Shown here one piece after another: positions 19,056 to 27,483 of a stretch of 64,000 nt of DNA. The stretch lies in contig JAIXSY010000040.1 of NCBI GenBank assembly GCA_027484445.1, positions 1 to 64,000 on the forward strand. Reading direction: 5' to 3'. A model generated the notes under the pieces. The model was not told where the DNA came from. It ran no database searches and saw only the letters and a list, made by a program, of their open reading frames with translations. Numbering within the stretch: the stretch's first letter is position 1; each line of letters begins with the position of its first letter. This DNA comes from Verrucomicrobiaceae bacterium. Lineage in GTDB: Bacteria; Verrucomicrobiota; Verrucomicrobiia; Verrucomicrobiales; Verrucomicrobiaceae. Made by a program: the position numbers and the translations under genes.

Positions 19056-20130
19056 ATGTGGTAATGGTGCGTCCGCATCAAAGAAGACGGACGCAAACTA
19101 AGCAAGGAACAACAGGTGGAAGCACGTCGTCGGGCGATGCTGCTGGTCAAAAAAGGCTGGAGTGAACATGACATTGCCGAGGCAGTGGGGGTGCATCCCC
19201 GCACTGTCCAGTAGTGGAAGCAGCACCAGCGCCAACACGGCACCGCAGCCCTGCTGCGCGACGAGCGCGGCAGGAAACATGGGGATAAACGGCTCCTGAG
19301 CGCCGAGCAGGAGAAGGAAGTGCGCAGGCTCATCACCGACAAGTTGCCCGAGCAGTTGAAGCTGCGCTTTGCACTATGGACCCGCAAAGCTGTCGCCCAA
19401 CTGCTGAACAAGCGCTTCGGGCTCAAGCTGCCCGTGCGCACCATGGGGCTGTATTTGAAGCGCTGGGGGTTGCTTCGCTGCGCTCACCCCTGCGGGGCAG
19501 TCTGCGGCTGGCTGTCTCGCTCCGCTCGGCTCACACCGCAGAAGCCATTGTAGAAGGCCTACGAGCAGCGACCCAAGGAAGTCCAGGCGTGGCTGGAGCA
19601 GAAGTATCCGCAGATCGCAGCGCAGGCCAAGGCCGAAGGGGCCGAGATCTATTGGGGTGACCAGACCGGGGTCAACAACCAGCCCAATGCCTTGAGAGGC
19701 TACGCACCACGCGGAGAGACGCCCGAGATCAAGCAGATGTCCAAGCGCTTTGGTAGCTCGATGATGAGCGCGGTGAGCAACCGGGGAAGTTCGCGGTGGA
19801 TGGTTTACAAGGGGGCACTCGACGCGCGGCTTCTCATCCGCTTTTTGGAGCGGCTGGTTCGCTCGATGCAGGGGCGCAAAGTGTATCTCATCCTCGACAA
19901 CCTGCGGGTGCATCACAGCAAGCCGGTGAAGCAGTGGCTTGAGCAGTATCAGGAGCAGATCGCGGTGCATCACCTGCCCAGCTAGAGTCCAAAGCTCAAT
20001 CCCGACGAGAGGCTCAACCGTGCGCTCGAAAGCAAACTGGGATTGCTACCCGCCGCACGGAGTGAGCGTGAACTGCAAAAGGAGATCATCGGCCAGATGC
20101 GCTCATATTTTCAATCTCCTGGACTGGACC
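19056..20130 (+). pseudogene. IS630-type transposase remnant with three in-frame TAG codons
   Basis: One reading frame from about 19056 to 20130 translates to an IS630-family transposase: an N-terminal helix-turn-helix (GWSEHDIAEAVGVHPRTV), then WTRKAVAQLL, and a DDE core with IYWGDQTG, YLILDNLRVHHS and SPKLNPDERLNRALE. The frame is broken only by TAG codons at 19212, 19551 and 19983, each one base from a plausible sense codon (Lys or Tyr). An in-frame insert of about 57 bases lies at 19473-19529. No ATG start is convincing, and I could not find clear terminal inverted repeats. The frame runs on without its own stop into the PEP-CTERM fragment. It is probably inactive. Confidence 0.8.
19473..19529 (+). 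repeat. Short in-frame insertion inside the transposase remnant
   Basis: Compared with the family pattern RWGL-TPQKPL, about 57 bases (19 codons, frame kept) interrupt the transposase. The insert has two similar GC-rich parts ending in GCTCAC. It looks like a small repetitive palindromic element, but I see no second copy in this window. Confidence 0.4.
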
Positions 20131-20380
20131 AAACTTACTCTTTGCTAGCCGCTACAATGCTGGCAGCTACAGCGGCCTCATTCTCGAAAACGGCGATGAC
20201 AACCTCGGCTTTGACCTGCCGGATATCAGCGGCAGTGGCTTCGGTTGGGACATCAGTCAATTCGTCATCAATGGCACAATCGCGGTCGAGCTCGTGCCGG
20301 AACCCAGCCGTGTTCTTTTGCTGGCAGCAGGTCTGGGAATGATTTTCAGTCGTCGTCACCGTCGTATGACAAAGAATTGA
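20120..20380 (+). pseudogene. C-terminal fragment of a PEP-CTERM-anchored protein
   Basis: The frame TTT at 20141 onwards reads about 80 residues ending in TGA 20378-20380. It has a Gly/Asp-rich beta segment (SGLILENGDDNLGF) and a classic PEP-CTERM sorting tail: VPEPSRV, a hydrophobic LLLAAGLGMIF segment and a basic SRRHRR end. The 5' part of the gene is missing; the transposase remnant lies exactly where it should be, so the insertion or an associated deletion removed it. The tail is the sorting signal for the exosortase system. Confidence 0.75.
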
Positions 20381-20538
20381 TGCACCGCGAGGCTCGCCAC
20401 GGAGAGATTGGGTTGCCTCATTTACCAGCATCTCCCCATTAGAACGGCCAAGAACAGCGAGCCTTCACGTGCTGCGTTCAAAGCATAGCCGCAGTGCTCG
20501 ATCTCGCCCACCAATCGCGTGATCCCCTTCCGGTAACT

Positions 20539-21096
20539 ATGCTTTCGATCCTCGATCTATTCACCATTGGCAATGGCTCTTCATTTTCGCACACGGTCAG
20601 GCCAATGAAAGCAGCGTGCTGTTTTGTCGAACTACGCTCTCTTCCAGAAAGCAGCCTCACTGACCTGCTGGCGATTCTCGACAGTGTAAATCTTGATGCG
20701 CTTGCGGTGAATGAAGAAAACGCCGCAAGCCGTCGCGTAGTCATGGCCTCCACGAACAGCGCCGCAGGGAACATCCGGGCGATCCTGCCATGCGCCACGC
20801 GTTTCGGCACCTCGCCCGATGCCGACAGTGAGGATCACTTCCTGCTCAAAATCGTAGCTATTGGCCTGCTAGACAAACGCAACGCCTCCATCTCTGGCGC
20901 TGATGTCGGAGACATGGTCTCGTTCGAAAAAATGATCAAGACCATATGGGAAACTAGGCGTGATCTGATGAGCGAGCACAAGGAGAAATCACGCGGCGGA
21001 CTCGTGGTGAATGTCTCCGAACCTTCCCCCCAACCCACAACACCTTTTTGGCCTCGGAGCCTCTTCAGACGACCAGCCAATCGTCGATCGAGATGA
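20539..21096 (+). pseudogene. Internally deleted, diverged copy of sdaA
   Basis: The 185-residue frame aligns by eye with the intact SdaA at 21562 in three blocks: LSILDLFTIGNGSSFSHT (N-terminus), ALAVNEENAASRRVV through NASISGADVG (middle), and KEKSRGGLVVNVSE (C-terminus). Missing are roughly residues 35-250 of the beta domain and the whole segment with the iron-sulfur cysteines (CQGEVG, CDPIGG, VPCIERN). The SSSHT signature is altered to SSFSHT. Both deletions kept the frame and no stop codon has accumulated. The copy is only about two thirds identical, so it is an old or imported duplicate. It cannot be a normal serine dehydratase. Confidence 0.75.
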
Positions 21097-21131
21097 GTAG
21101 GAACTTCCAAAACAACAAAGAATCTCTTTTG

Positions 21132-21169
21132 CCAACATATCAGAACCTTATCCAATATAACAACATACC
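21132..21169 (+). promoter_or_regulatory. Shared upstream element before the oxidoreductase stub
   Basis: CCAACATAT at 21132 and CCAATATAA at 21152, 20 bp apart, with ATG 18 bases after the second start. It matches the elements before tdh and the intact oxidoreductase. Confidence 0.5.
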
Positions 21170-21313
21170 ATGAAGCGACGCTCCTTCCCTCACTCCACCG
21201 GCCTTCTCGCCGTCACGAATCAACTCATTGCGCAAAACGCTGCCGAAACGCCCCAGCCCGCCTACAACAGCCCCATCTTCAAAATCGGCACGACTCTTTG
21301 CCTCAATCCATGA
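21170..21313 (+). pseudogene. 5' stub of a Gfo/Idh/MocA oxidoreductase gene
   Basis: A 47-codon frame with a twin-arginine leader (MKRRSFPHSTGLLAV) and the mature start PAYNSPIFKIG, which parallels MNRRSFLQSTGLLTL and PAYSGPVFKIG of the intact oxidoreductase at 23813. It stops at TGA 21311 just before the GxGGRG loop. The stub keeps its upstream element. Together with the sdaA copy it shows that a larger cluster was once duplicated here. Confidence 0.7.
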
Positions 21314-21527
21314 CCAAGATTGGCAATACCATCGACTACCAATTCACCGTCAACAAAACCGCCACCGATGTGCAAACCATCGTCGAATGAATTGATGACC
21401 TCACCACCTGGAGCAGCGACGGTATCCAAAGCATCGTGATCAGTGACAACGGCCTAACCCAGCAGAACAAAGCCACCCTAGATGCGGGAATCCACGGACG
21501 CCGCATTGTTCGACTGCGCATCACGAA
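21310..21527 (+). pseudogene. C-terminal fragment of a surface/beta-helix protein
   Basis: Reading from ATG 21310 the frame gives FTVNKTATDVQTIVE, then TGA at 21388, then DDLTTWSSDG, IVISDNGLTQ and RRIVRLRITK. This pattern (VE-x-SDDLTTW ... SDNG ... RFVRLRIT) is the usual C-terminal end of large secreted verrucomicrobial proteins; the TGA stands where a Trp or similar codon is expected. The 5' portion is absent. It leads directly into sdaA. Confidence 0.5.
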
Positions 21528-21561
21528 ACTCCGAAACCAAGCACCCTCCGTTCTCATCCCC

Positions 21562-22938
21562 ATGAAACCACAACTCAGCGTTCTTGATCTCTTCACCATC
21601 GGCATCGGGCCCAGTAGCTCTCATACCGTCGGGCCGATGCGGGCGGCGCGGATGTTCACACAGCGCCTTGTGGAGGCAGGGATACTCGAGCGAGTAACCC
21701 GCCTTGAGGCGCATCTGTATGGCTCATTGGCGCTCACGGGCAAAGGGCACGGAAGTGACGTCGCGGTGCTGCTGGGTCTGGAGGGGGAGACGCCGGAGAC
21801 CGTGGATGTAGATGCGGTGCCATCACGCATCGCTAGCATCCGCAGCAGTGGCAGACTGCGGCTCGCAGGAGAGTGTGAGATCGCTTTTTTGGAGCGTGAT
21901 CACCTGCTGTTTCATCGTTTGGAGTCTCTGCCGCAGCATCCGAATGGCATGAGCTTGATCGCCTTTGACGCTGATGGTGATGAATTGCTGTCCAAGACCT
22001 ATTTCAGCATCGGGGGTGGCTTTGTGATTGACGATACAGGAGGCGCAAAGTCCGTCGAAGAGAGAGCAGTGCCTTATCCATTTCAAAACGGAGAAGATCT
22101 GCTACGCCTCGCCCTTGAGCATGATCTCAGCGTGAGTGAGATGATGCTGCGCAATGAAGCCAACTGGCGCCCCGAGGGCGAGACACGAGCTGCGCTGCTG
22201 CGTGTGTGGTCAGCCATGCAGGCCTGTGTGGAGCGTGGCTGCCGCAGCGAAGGCCTACTGCCCGGTGGCCTGAAGGTCCAGCGGCGTGCGCCGAAGCTAT
22301 TCCGCGAACTCAACACCAGCCCGCATGAAGCGCTGCGTGATCCACTGACCACACTGGACTGGGTGAGCCTCTGGGCCATCGCCGTGAATGAAGAAAATGC
22401 AGCCGGGGGTCGTGTCGTCACCGCACCCACGAATGGAGCCGCTGGCATCATGCCTGCCGTGCTGCATTACTTTGCCCGAGTGTGTGAAGGAGCCAGTGAA
22501 GATCGCATCGTGCGCTTCCTGCTGACCGCCGGAGCTATCGGCATGATCTACAAAATAAACGCCTCCATCTCCGGTGCCGAGGTCGGCTGCCAGGGAGAGG
22601 TCGGCGTGGCCTGCTCAATGGCCGCAGGAGCTTTATGCGAGGCACTCGGTGGTAGCGTGCCACAGGTGGAAAACGCCGCCGAGATCGGCATGGAGCATAA
22701 TCTCGGCCTTACTTGCGATCCCATCGGCGGCCTCGTGCAAGTGCCCTGCATCGAGCGAAATGCCATGGGAGCCGTGAAAGCCATCAACGCCGCCCGCTTG
22801 GCTCTGCGCGGCGATGGCACGCACCGTGTCTCGCTGGACAAAGTCATCGCTACCATGCGCCAAACCGGTGCCGACATGAGTACCAAATACAAAGAAACCT
22901 CCCGCGGTGGCCTCGCGGTGAATGTCATCGAATGCTGA
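21562..22938 (+). CDS. sdaA: L-serine ammonia-lyase (iron-sulfur type)
   Basis: Deaminates L-serine to pyruvate using a [4Fe-4S] cluster. The 458-residue single-chain form has the beta domain first, with the signature GIGPSSSHTVGPMRAA, and the alpha domain with AVNEENAAGGRVVTAPTNGA and the cluster cysteines in GCQGEVGVACSMAAG, LTCDPIGG and VQVPCIERN. The C-terminus KETSRGGLAVNVIEC carries the terminal Cys that acts as a tail ligand in SdaA. The start at ATG 21562 fits the family exactly; upstream in-frame residues come from the surface-protein fragment. The aldolase-like gene follows 25 bases downstream. Confidence 0.94.
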   Translation: MKPQLSVLDLFTIGIGPSSSHTVGPMRAARMFTQRLVEAGILERVTRLEAHLYGSLALTGKGHGSDVAVLLGLEGETPETVDVDAVPSRIASIRSSGRLRLAGECEIAFLERDHLLFHRLESLPQHPNGMSLIAFDADGDELLSKTYFSIGGGFVIDDTGGAKSVEERAVPYPFQNGEDLLRLALEHDLSVSEMMLRNEANWRPEGETRAALLRVWSAMQACVERGCRSEGLLPGGLKVQRRAPKLFRELNTSPHEALRDPLTTLDWVSLWAIAVNEENAAGGRVVTAPTNGAAGIMPAVLHYFARVCEGASEDRIVRFLLTAGAIGMIYKINASISGAEVGCQGEVGVACSMAAGALCEALGGSVPQVENAAEIGMEHNLGLTCDPIGGLVQVPCIERNAMGAVKAINAARLALRGDGTHRVSLDKVIATMRQTGADMSTKYKETSRGGLAVNVIEC

Positions 22939-22963
22939 ACCGATTCTGATCCTTTCCATCTTC

Positions 22964-23740
22964 ATGCAGCCTCGGATTCTATCGCTGATCACTGCCACCG
23001 AGATCGCAGAGCTGCGCCATTCCTGCCACCCTTGGTTAAGCGGGCACCGCCCTGCACTCTCCATGCGCAAGGCATTGGAGGAGACGGCGGCTCTGCGGGA
23101 GGCAGGCCTCGCGTTGGATGTTTTGGGTGCAGGCACATTCATCCATCGACTTGTGGCCGATGTGGCATCACGGCTCGGCAAGTCGGCAGCCTTGTTCATG
23201 CCCCAAGGCATCGCCGCCCAACTGGCAAGCCTGCGAGGCTGGGTAGGCCCAAGCGCCAGTGCTTGGATTGCGGTGCATCCACAATCACACATGGTGGTGG
23301 ATGAGGACCACGCCCACGTGCTCCTCGCAGGCCTGCGCACCACACACTTGGGCACGTTAGATGAACCTTTCGGCGTTGATGATCAGCTAGCCATGCAAGA
23401 GCGGCCAGACATAGTCGTAGTGCAACTGCCATTGCGGCGCGGAGGCTTTCGTCTGCCGCCTTGGAATGAATTGAAGGCCATCAGCAGTTGGTGCCAACAA
23501 CATCGAATTCCGCTGCATGTCGATGGAGCACCACTCTGGGAGTCGGCACTTTTTTGCGGCCGAAGTCTAGCCAAAATCTGCGCCTTGGCTGATTCGGTCT
23601 ATGTCTCGCTCTACAAAGGATTGGGCGGTCTTGCAGGCTGCATCGTGGCTGGTTCATCCGACTGGATTGAATGCCTCCGACCCTGGCAATGGAACATCGG
23701 TGCCAACGTCCACGCCATCTTCCCCCGCCACTTGAAATGA
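22964..23740 (+). CDS. Threonine-aldolase-like PLP enzyme, shortened at the C-terminus
   Basis: A 258-residue protein of the beta-eliminating lyase fold. It has the cofactor-site segments HVDGAPLWES and the PLP-lysine motif SLYKGLGGLAG near residue 208. Low-specificity threonine aldolases are about 330-350 residues; this frame ends some 40 residues after the lysine, so the C-terminal small domain is missing. A substrate-facing N-terminal GAGTFIHRLV segment differs from the usual GSHTH-type motif. Whether it is active is doubtful. It follows sdaA closely, which fits threonine/serine breakdown to glycine and acetaldehyde. Confidence 0.65.
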   Translation: MQPRILSLITATEIAELRHSCHPWLSGHRPALSMRKALEETAALREAGLALDVLGAGTFIHRLVADVASRLGKSAALFMPQGIAAQLASLRGWVGPSASAWIAVHPQSHMVVDEDHAHVLLAGLRTTHLGTLDEPFGVDDQLAMQERPDIVVVQLPLRRGGFRLPPWNELKAISSWCQQHRIPLHVDGAPLWESALFCGRSLAKICALADSVYVSLYKGLGGLAGCIVAGSSDWIECLRPWQWNIGANVHAIFPRHLK

Positions 23741-23774
23741 GCTTGCCTTCAAAAGTAGGCGAGAATCCCATTTG

Positions 23775-23812
23775 CCAAAATAACGGAACTGATTCCAATA
23801 TATCGCTCCACC
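23775..23812 (+). promoter_or_regulatory. Shared upstream element of the oxidoreductase gene
   Basis: CCAAAATAA at 23775 and CCAATATAT at 23795, spaced by 20 bp, with ATG 18 bases after the second start. Same layout as before tdh and before the stub. Confidence 0.5.
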
Positions 23813-25015
23813 ATGAACCGTCGCTCCTTCCTCCAGTCCACCGGCCTTCTCACGCTCACCAGCCAGCTTGCGGCCCAAAACACCACTGAATCGCCGAAGC
23901 CGGCCTACAGCGGTCCTGTCTTCAAAATTGGCAACATCGGCTGCGGTGGTCGCGGCACCTTCGTTTCGGAAATCATCGCCGAAAACTCTGGCTTCAGCCT
24001 TCACGCAGCTTGCGACTACTTTGAAGACCGCGTGAAGGTGTTTGGCGAAAAATTCAAAGTGGCACCCGAGCGCCAGTTTACAGGTTTGGATGGGTACAAG
24101 AAGATGCTCGATCATGTCGATGCCATCGCCATTCACAGCCCGCCCGGATTTCACGTACAACAGGCCGTCGACGCCGTCGCTGCGGGCAAGCATGTGCTTA
24201 TTGCAAAACCTGTCGCTATTGATGTGGCCGGTTGCGAGACCATCCGCCAGCTGGCAAAGGACGCCGCCGCAAAAGGCATCGTCGTGCTCGCCGATGTGCA
24301 GTGCCGCGGTGATCAATTCTTCCAGGAAGGCATCCAGCGCATCCATGACGGCGCGATCGGCGATCTCACCTTCGGCGAATGCCATTACGAGGCGGATTTG
24401 ATCCCGCTGCAAAGCCAAGAGACTACGCCCGAAGCCCGACTCAAAAACTGGATTCGCCACCGCGACCTCGCAGGCGACATCATCACCGAGCAAAACATCC
24501 ACGCGCTCGACATCGTAAGCTGGGCCTTTGGTCGCCCCACCCGCGTCAGCGGCACTTGCGGCCGGGGTGGCCGACCTGACAACGTCGGCGATGTCTCCGA
24601 TCACTTCGCACTGCTCTTTGAATTCCCCAAAGGTGCCGTCACTTTCGCCTCACGCCAATACACCGCCTGGGGCAGTCCCTTCCTCTGCGAAAATCGCTTC
24701 GTCGGCACCAAAGGCGCGTTTCAAAGCAAGTTCGGCGGTCGCGTCATGATCCGCGGCAGCAAAGAAAACTTCTGGAGCGGCGGCGAAACCAAGGGCCTCT
24801 ACCGCAGCGGCAGCGTGAACAACGTCGAAACCTTCCGCGCCGCCATTGCCGAAAAAAATCCAAACGGCAATCCCACCATCGAAGGAGCTGTTGAAACCAC
24901 GCTCCTTACCCTTTTTGGCGAACATGCCGCCAAAGCCGGTCACGCTCTGACTTGGGATGAATTCATCACCAACGCCCAACCCGTGAAACCCAATCTCGAA
25001 GGTCTCCAAGCATGA
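23813..25015 (+). CDS. Gfo/Idh/MocA-family oxidoreductase with Tat signal
   Basis: A 400-residue NAD(P)-dependent oxidoreductase. The N-terminus MNRRSFLQSTGLL is a twin-arginine leader, so the folded, cofactor-loaded protein is exported. The Rossmann loop is IGNIGCGGRGTF, the EKP-type loop reads IAKPVAID, and the later GDIITEQNIHALDIVSW motif is typical of the family in Planctomycetes/Verrucomicrobia. The substrate is a sugar or cyclitol derivative. Its stop overlaps the next gene by ATGA. A truncated sister copy lies at 21170. tatA is found elsewhere in the window. Confidence 0.85.
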   Translation: MNRRSFLQSTGLLTLTSQLAAQNTTESPKPAYSGPVFKIGNIGCGGRGTFVSEIIAENSGFSLHAACDYFEDRVKVFGEKFKVAPERQFTGLDGYKKMLDHVDAIAIHSPPGFHVQQAVDAVAAGKHVLIAKPVAIDVAGCETIRQLAKDAAAKGIVVLADVQCRGDQFFQEGIQRIHDGAIGDLTFGECHYEADLIPLQSQETTPEARLKNWIRHRDLAGDIITEQNIHALDIVSWAFGRPTRVSGTCGRGGRPDNVGDVSDHFALLFEFPKGAVTFASRQYTAWGSPFLCENRFVGTKGAFQSKFGGRVMIRGSKENFWSGGETKGLYRSGSVNNVETFRAAIAEKNPNGNPTIEGAVETTLLTLFGEHAAKAGHALTWDEFITNAQPVKPNLEGLQA

Positions 25016-26220
25016 AGAACCTTATCGCAGCTCTACTCGGCTTCGTCTCGCTCACTCACGCTGAGATCAGCATTCCCGCCTTCACCGCCTACTGCGATCC
25101 CGATTTCTGCGGAGTCGAGTTCTCAAAGGAAAAAGGCCTCAGCGGCTGGAAAGACGCAAAACAGCGCATTGCATGGTTCGGCGAGATCAAAACCCCCGGC
25201 AAGCTCACCGCGAGCCTTCGTGTCAAAGGCGATGAAGGCCGCGTTTTGAGCCTCAAGATCGGCGAAACGAGCCGCGAGGCCGTCGTAAGCAAGGGCGCGG
25301 TCTCCTTTGGCGAATTCGAGATCGCGAAAGCCGGTTACGCGAAGTTTGAACTGACCTCCAAAGAGGGCTGCAAAGGCCTCATCGAAGCCCTCGTGCTCGA
25401 CGGACCCGCGACCATCGACGCGCATTTCAACCTCGAACCGCGTCGCAACGCCTCCTCGGTTCATTTGATGTATCCGACGCCGAAGGATGAGAAAGTCGCG
25501 CTTTTCTACAACGAAGTTACCGCCGTCGAGGAGCCGCTTTACACCTTCTACATGGCCTGCGGCTTCTCACGCGGCTACTTCGGCATGCAGATCAATTCGG
25601 AGACCGAGCGCCGCATCATCTTCTCCGTGTGGGACGCGGGCAACGGCACCAACGCCATTGATCGCTCCACCGTCGCGAAAGAGGATCAGACACAACTTCT
25701 CGCCAAAGGCGAAGGTGTCGAGGCGAGCGTCTTCGGCCATGAGGGCACCGGCGGGCACTCGCACCTCGTGTATCCGTGGAAAACCGGCCAGGCGCAGAAG
25801 TTTGTCGTCGCCGTGAAGCCCGAAGGCACACACACGACCTACAGCGGCTACTGGTTCCATCCGGAAAAGCAAAACTGGATGCTCATCGCGAGCTTCAAAG
25901 CACCGAAGGATGGCAACTACCTGCGCGGCCTGCATTCCTTCAGCGAAAACTTCGGCGGCCAAAACGGCCACCTGCAGCGCAAAGCCCTCTACGGCCCGCA
26001 ATGGTTCGCCACAGCCGATGGCAAGTGGACCGAGCTGCTCACCGCGAAGTTCAGCCACGACCCCACCGGCAAAGCGCATCGCCTTGACCGCTTCATGGGC
26101 GTCGAGGACGGCCGCTTCTTCCTCTCTCACGGCGGCTTCGTCGAAGGCTTCACAAAATATGGCGAGCCCTTCACGCGGCCTGCCACCGACGCACCACCCA
26201 GCTTCGAGCTTCCTGAGTAA
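25012..26220 (+). CDS. Secreted DUF3472-type protein
   Basis: A 402-residue protein with a short signal peptide (MKNLIAALLGFVSLTHA). The N-terminal part (20-140) is a beta-sandwich like DUF5077; residues ~150-340 carry the DUF3472 pattern YFGMQINSETERRIIFSVWD and the GHEGTGGHSHLVYPW segment. The function is unknown; such proteins accompany glycan-degrading enzymes. Translation is coupled to the oxidoreductase by ATGA, so they form an operon. A twin hairpin follows the stop. Confidence 0.72.
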   Translation: MKNLIAALLGFVSLTHAEISIPAFTAYCDPDFCGVEFSKEKGLSGWKDAKQRIAWFGEIKTPGKLTASLRVKGDEGRVLSLKIGETSREAVVSKGAVSFGEFEIAKAGYAKFELTSKEGCKGLIEALVLDGPATIDAHFNLEPRRNASSVHLMYPTPKDEKVALFYNEVTAVEEPLYTFYMACGFSRGYFGMQINSETERRIIFSVWDAGNGTNAIDRSTVAKEDQTQLLAKGEGVEASVFGHEGTGGHSHLVYPWKTGQAQKFVVAVKPEGTHTTYSGYWFHPEKQNWMLIASFKAPKDGNYLRGLHSFSENFGGQNGHLQRKALYGPQWFATADGKWTELLTAKFSHDPTGKAHRLDRFMGVEDGRFFLSHGGFVEGFTKYGEPFTRPATDAPPSFELPE

Positions 26221-26227
26221 AAGTAGC

Positions 26228-26274
26228 TGCGGCTTCAGCCGCAATGATTCGTCCCAGATTCGGCTAAAGCCGAA
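26228..26274. repeat. REP-like twin hairpin
   Basis: Two adjacent palindromes, TGCGGCT-TC-AGCCGCA (26228-26243) and TTCGGCT-AA-AGCCGAA (26259-26274), 15 bases apart. This matches the form of small extragenic palindromic repeats that occur in pairs. It sits between a gene end and the start of kbl, and may also attenuate transcription. Confidence 0.6.
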
Positions 26275-26292
26275 ACCACTTTGTTTCCTGCC

Positions 26293-27483
26293 ATGAACGC
26301 CTCTTTTAAAGACCACGTCACGTCCCAACTCGACGCCATCCGCGCTGCGGGCACTTACAAGCGCGAGCGCGTGCTCTCCACGCCGCAAGGAACGCTCGTT
26401 CGAGCCAATGGCGGCGCGGCGGTGCTCAACCTGTGTGCGAACAACTACCTCGGCCTCGCGCAGCATCCGAAGGTGCGGCAGGCCGCGCACGAGGCGTTGG
26501 AGCACTGGGGCTACGGCCTCGCCAGCGTGCGCTTCATCTGCGGCACGCAAGGCGTTCACAAGGAACTGGAGGCTTCGTTGACCGACTTCCTCGGCACCGA
26601 GGACACGATCCTCTACGGCTCCTGCTTCGATGCGAATGGCGGACTCTTTGAAACGATCCTCGGACCCGAAGATGCGATCATCAGCGATGAACTCAACCAC
26701 GCCTCGATCATCGACGGCGTGCGCCTATGCAAAGCGCAACGCTATCGCTACAAAAACTGCGACATGGCAGATCTCGAGGCCCAACTCATCGCTGCCGATG
26801 CCAAAGGTGCGCGATTCAAGCTCATCGCCACCGACGGTGTTTTCTCGATGGACGGCTACATCGCGCCGCTGAAGGCGATTTGCGATCTCGCGGACCAATA
26901 CAACGCGCTGGTGATGGTCGATGACTCGCATGCCGTCGGCTTCATGGGCAAAACCGGCCGCGGCACGCACGAGCATTGCGGCGTGATGGGCCGCATCGAC
27001 ATCATCACTGGCACACTCGGCAAAGCCCTCGGCGGCGCCAGCGGCGGCTACACCAGCGGTCGCAAGGAGATCATCGAACTGCTCCGCCAGCGCTCGCGGC
27101 CCTATTTGTTCAGCAACACGCTTTGCCCAAGCATCGCCGGGGCCTCGCTCGAAGCGTTGCGCCTGCTCAAAACCAGCACGCAGCTCCGCGACACCCTGGA
27201 AGCGAATACCCGCTGGTTCCGCACCGCAATGACTGCGGCTGGCTTTAACATCGTGCCCGGCGAGCACCCCATCGTCCCCGTCATGCTCGGCGATGCCGCG
27301 CTCGCGTCGAGATTCGCCGACGCCATGCTCGAGCGCAGCGTTTACGTCATCGGCTTCAGCTACCCCGTCGTCCCGCAAGGCAAGGCCCGCATCCGCACCC
27401 AAATCAGTGCTGCGCACACGCGGGGTGACTTGGAAAAAGCCGTGAATGCGTTTACCGAAGTGAAACAACAGCTCGGCCTATGA
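26293..27483 (+). CDS. kbl: Glycine C-acetyltransferase (2-amino-3-ketobutyrate CoA ligase)
   Basis: Cleaves 2-amino-3-oxobutyrate (made by Tdh) with CoA to glycine and acetyl-CoA. The 396-residue protein is a class II alpha-oxoamine synthase. It has the NLCANNYLGLAQHP segment, the cofactor stretch MVDDSHAVGFMGKTGRGTHE and the PLP-lysine motif GTLGKALGGASGGY. The family-typical LYGSCFDANGGLFE and SNTLCPSIAGASLEAL are present; together these favour Kbl over BioF or HemA. The start at ATG 26293 is standard. The next gene overlaps the stop by ATGA. Confidence 0.94.
   Translation: MNASFKDHVTSQLDAIRAAGTYKRERVLSTPQGTLVRANGGAAVLNLCANNYLGLAQHPKVRQAAHEALEHWGYGLASVRFICGTQGVHKELEASLTDFLGTEDTILYGSCFDANGGLFETILGPEDAIISDELNHASIIDGVRLCKAQRYRYKNCDMADLEAQLIAADAKGARFKLIATDGVFSMDGYIAPLKAICDLADQYNALVMVDDSHAVGFMGKTGRGTHEHCGVMGRIDIITGTLGKALGGASGGYTSGRKEIIELLRQRSRPYLFSNTLCPSIAGASLEALRLLKTSTQLRDTLEANTRWFRTAMTAAGFNIVPGEHPIVPVMLGDAALASRFADAMLERSVYVIGFSYPVVPQGKARIRTQISAAHTRGDLEKAVNAFTEVKQQLGL

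Noticed and set aside
19212..19985. TAG read as a sense codon across the genome
   Set aside because: Every other gene in the window ends or reads normally and the three TAGs are in a transposase remnant; decay is the simpler reading.
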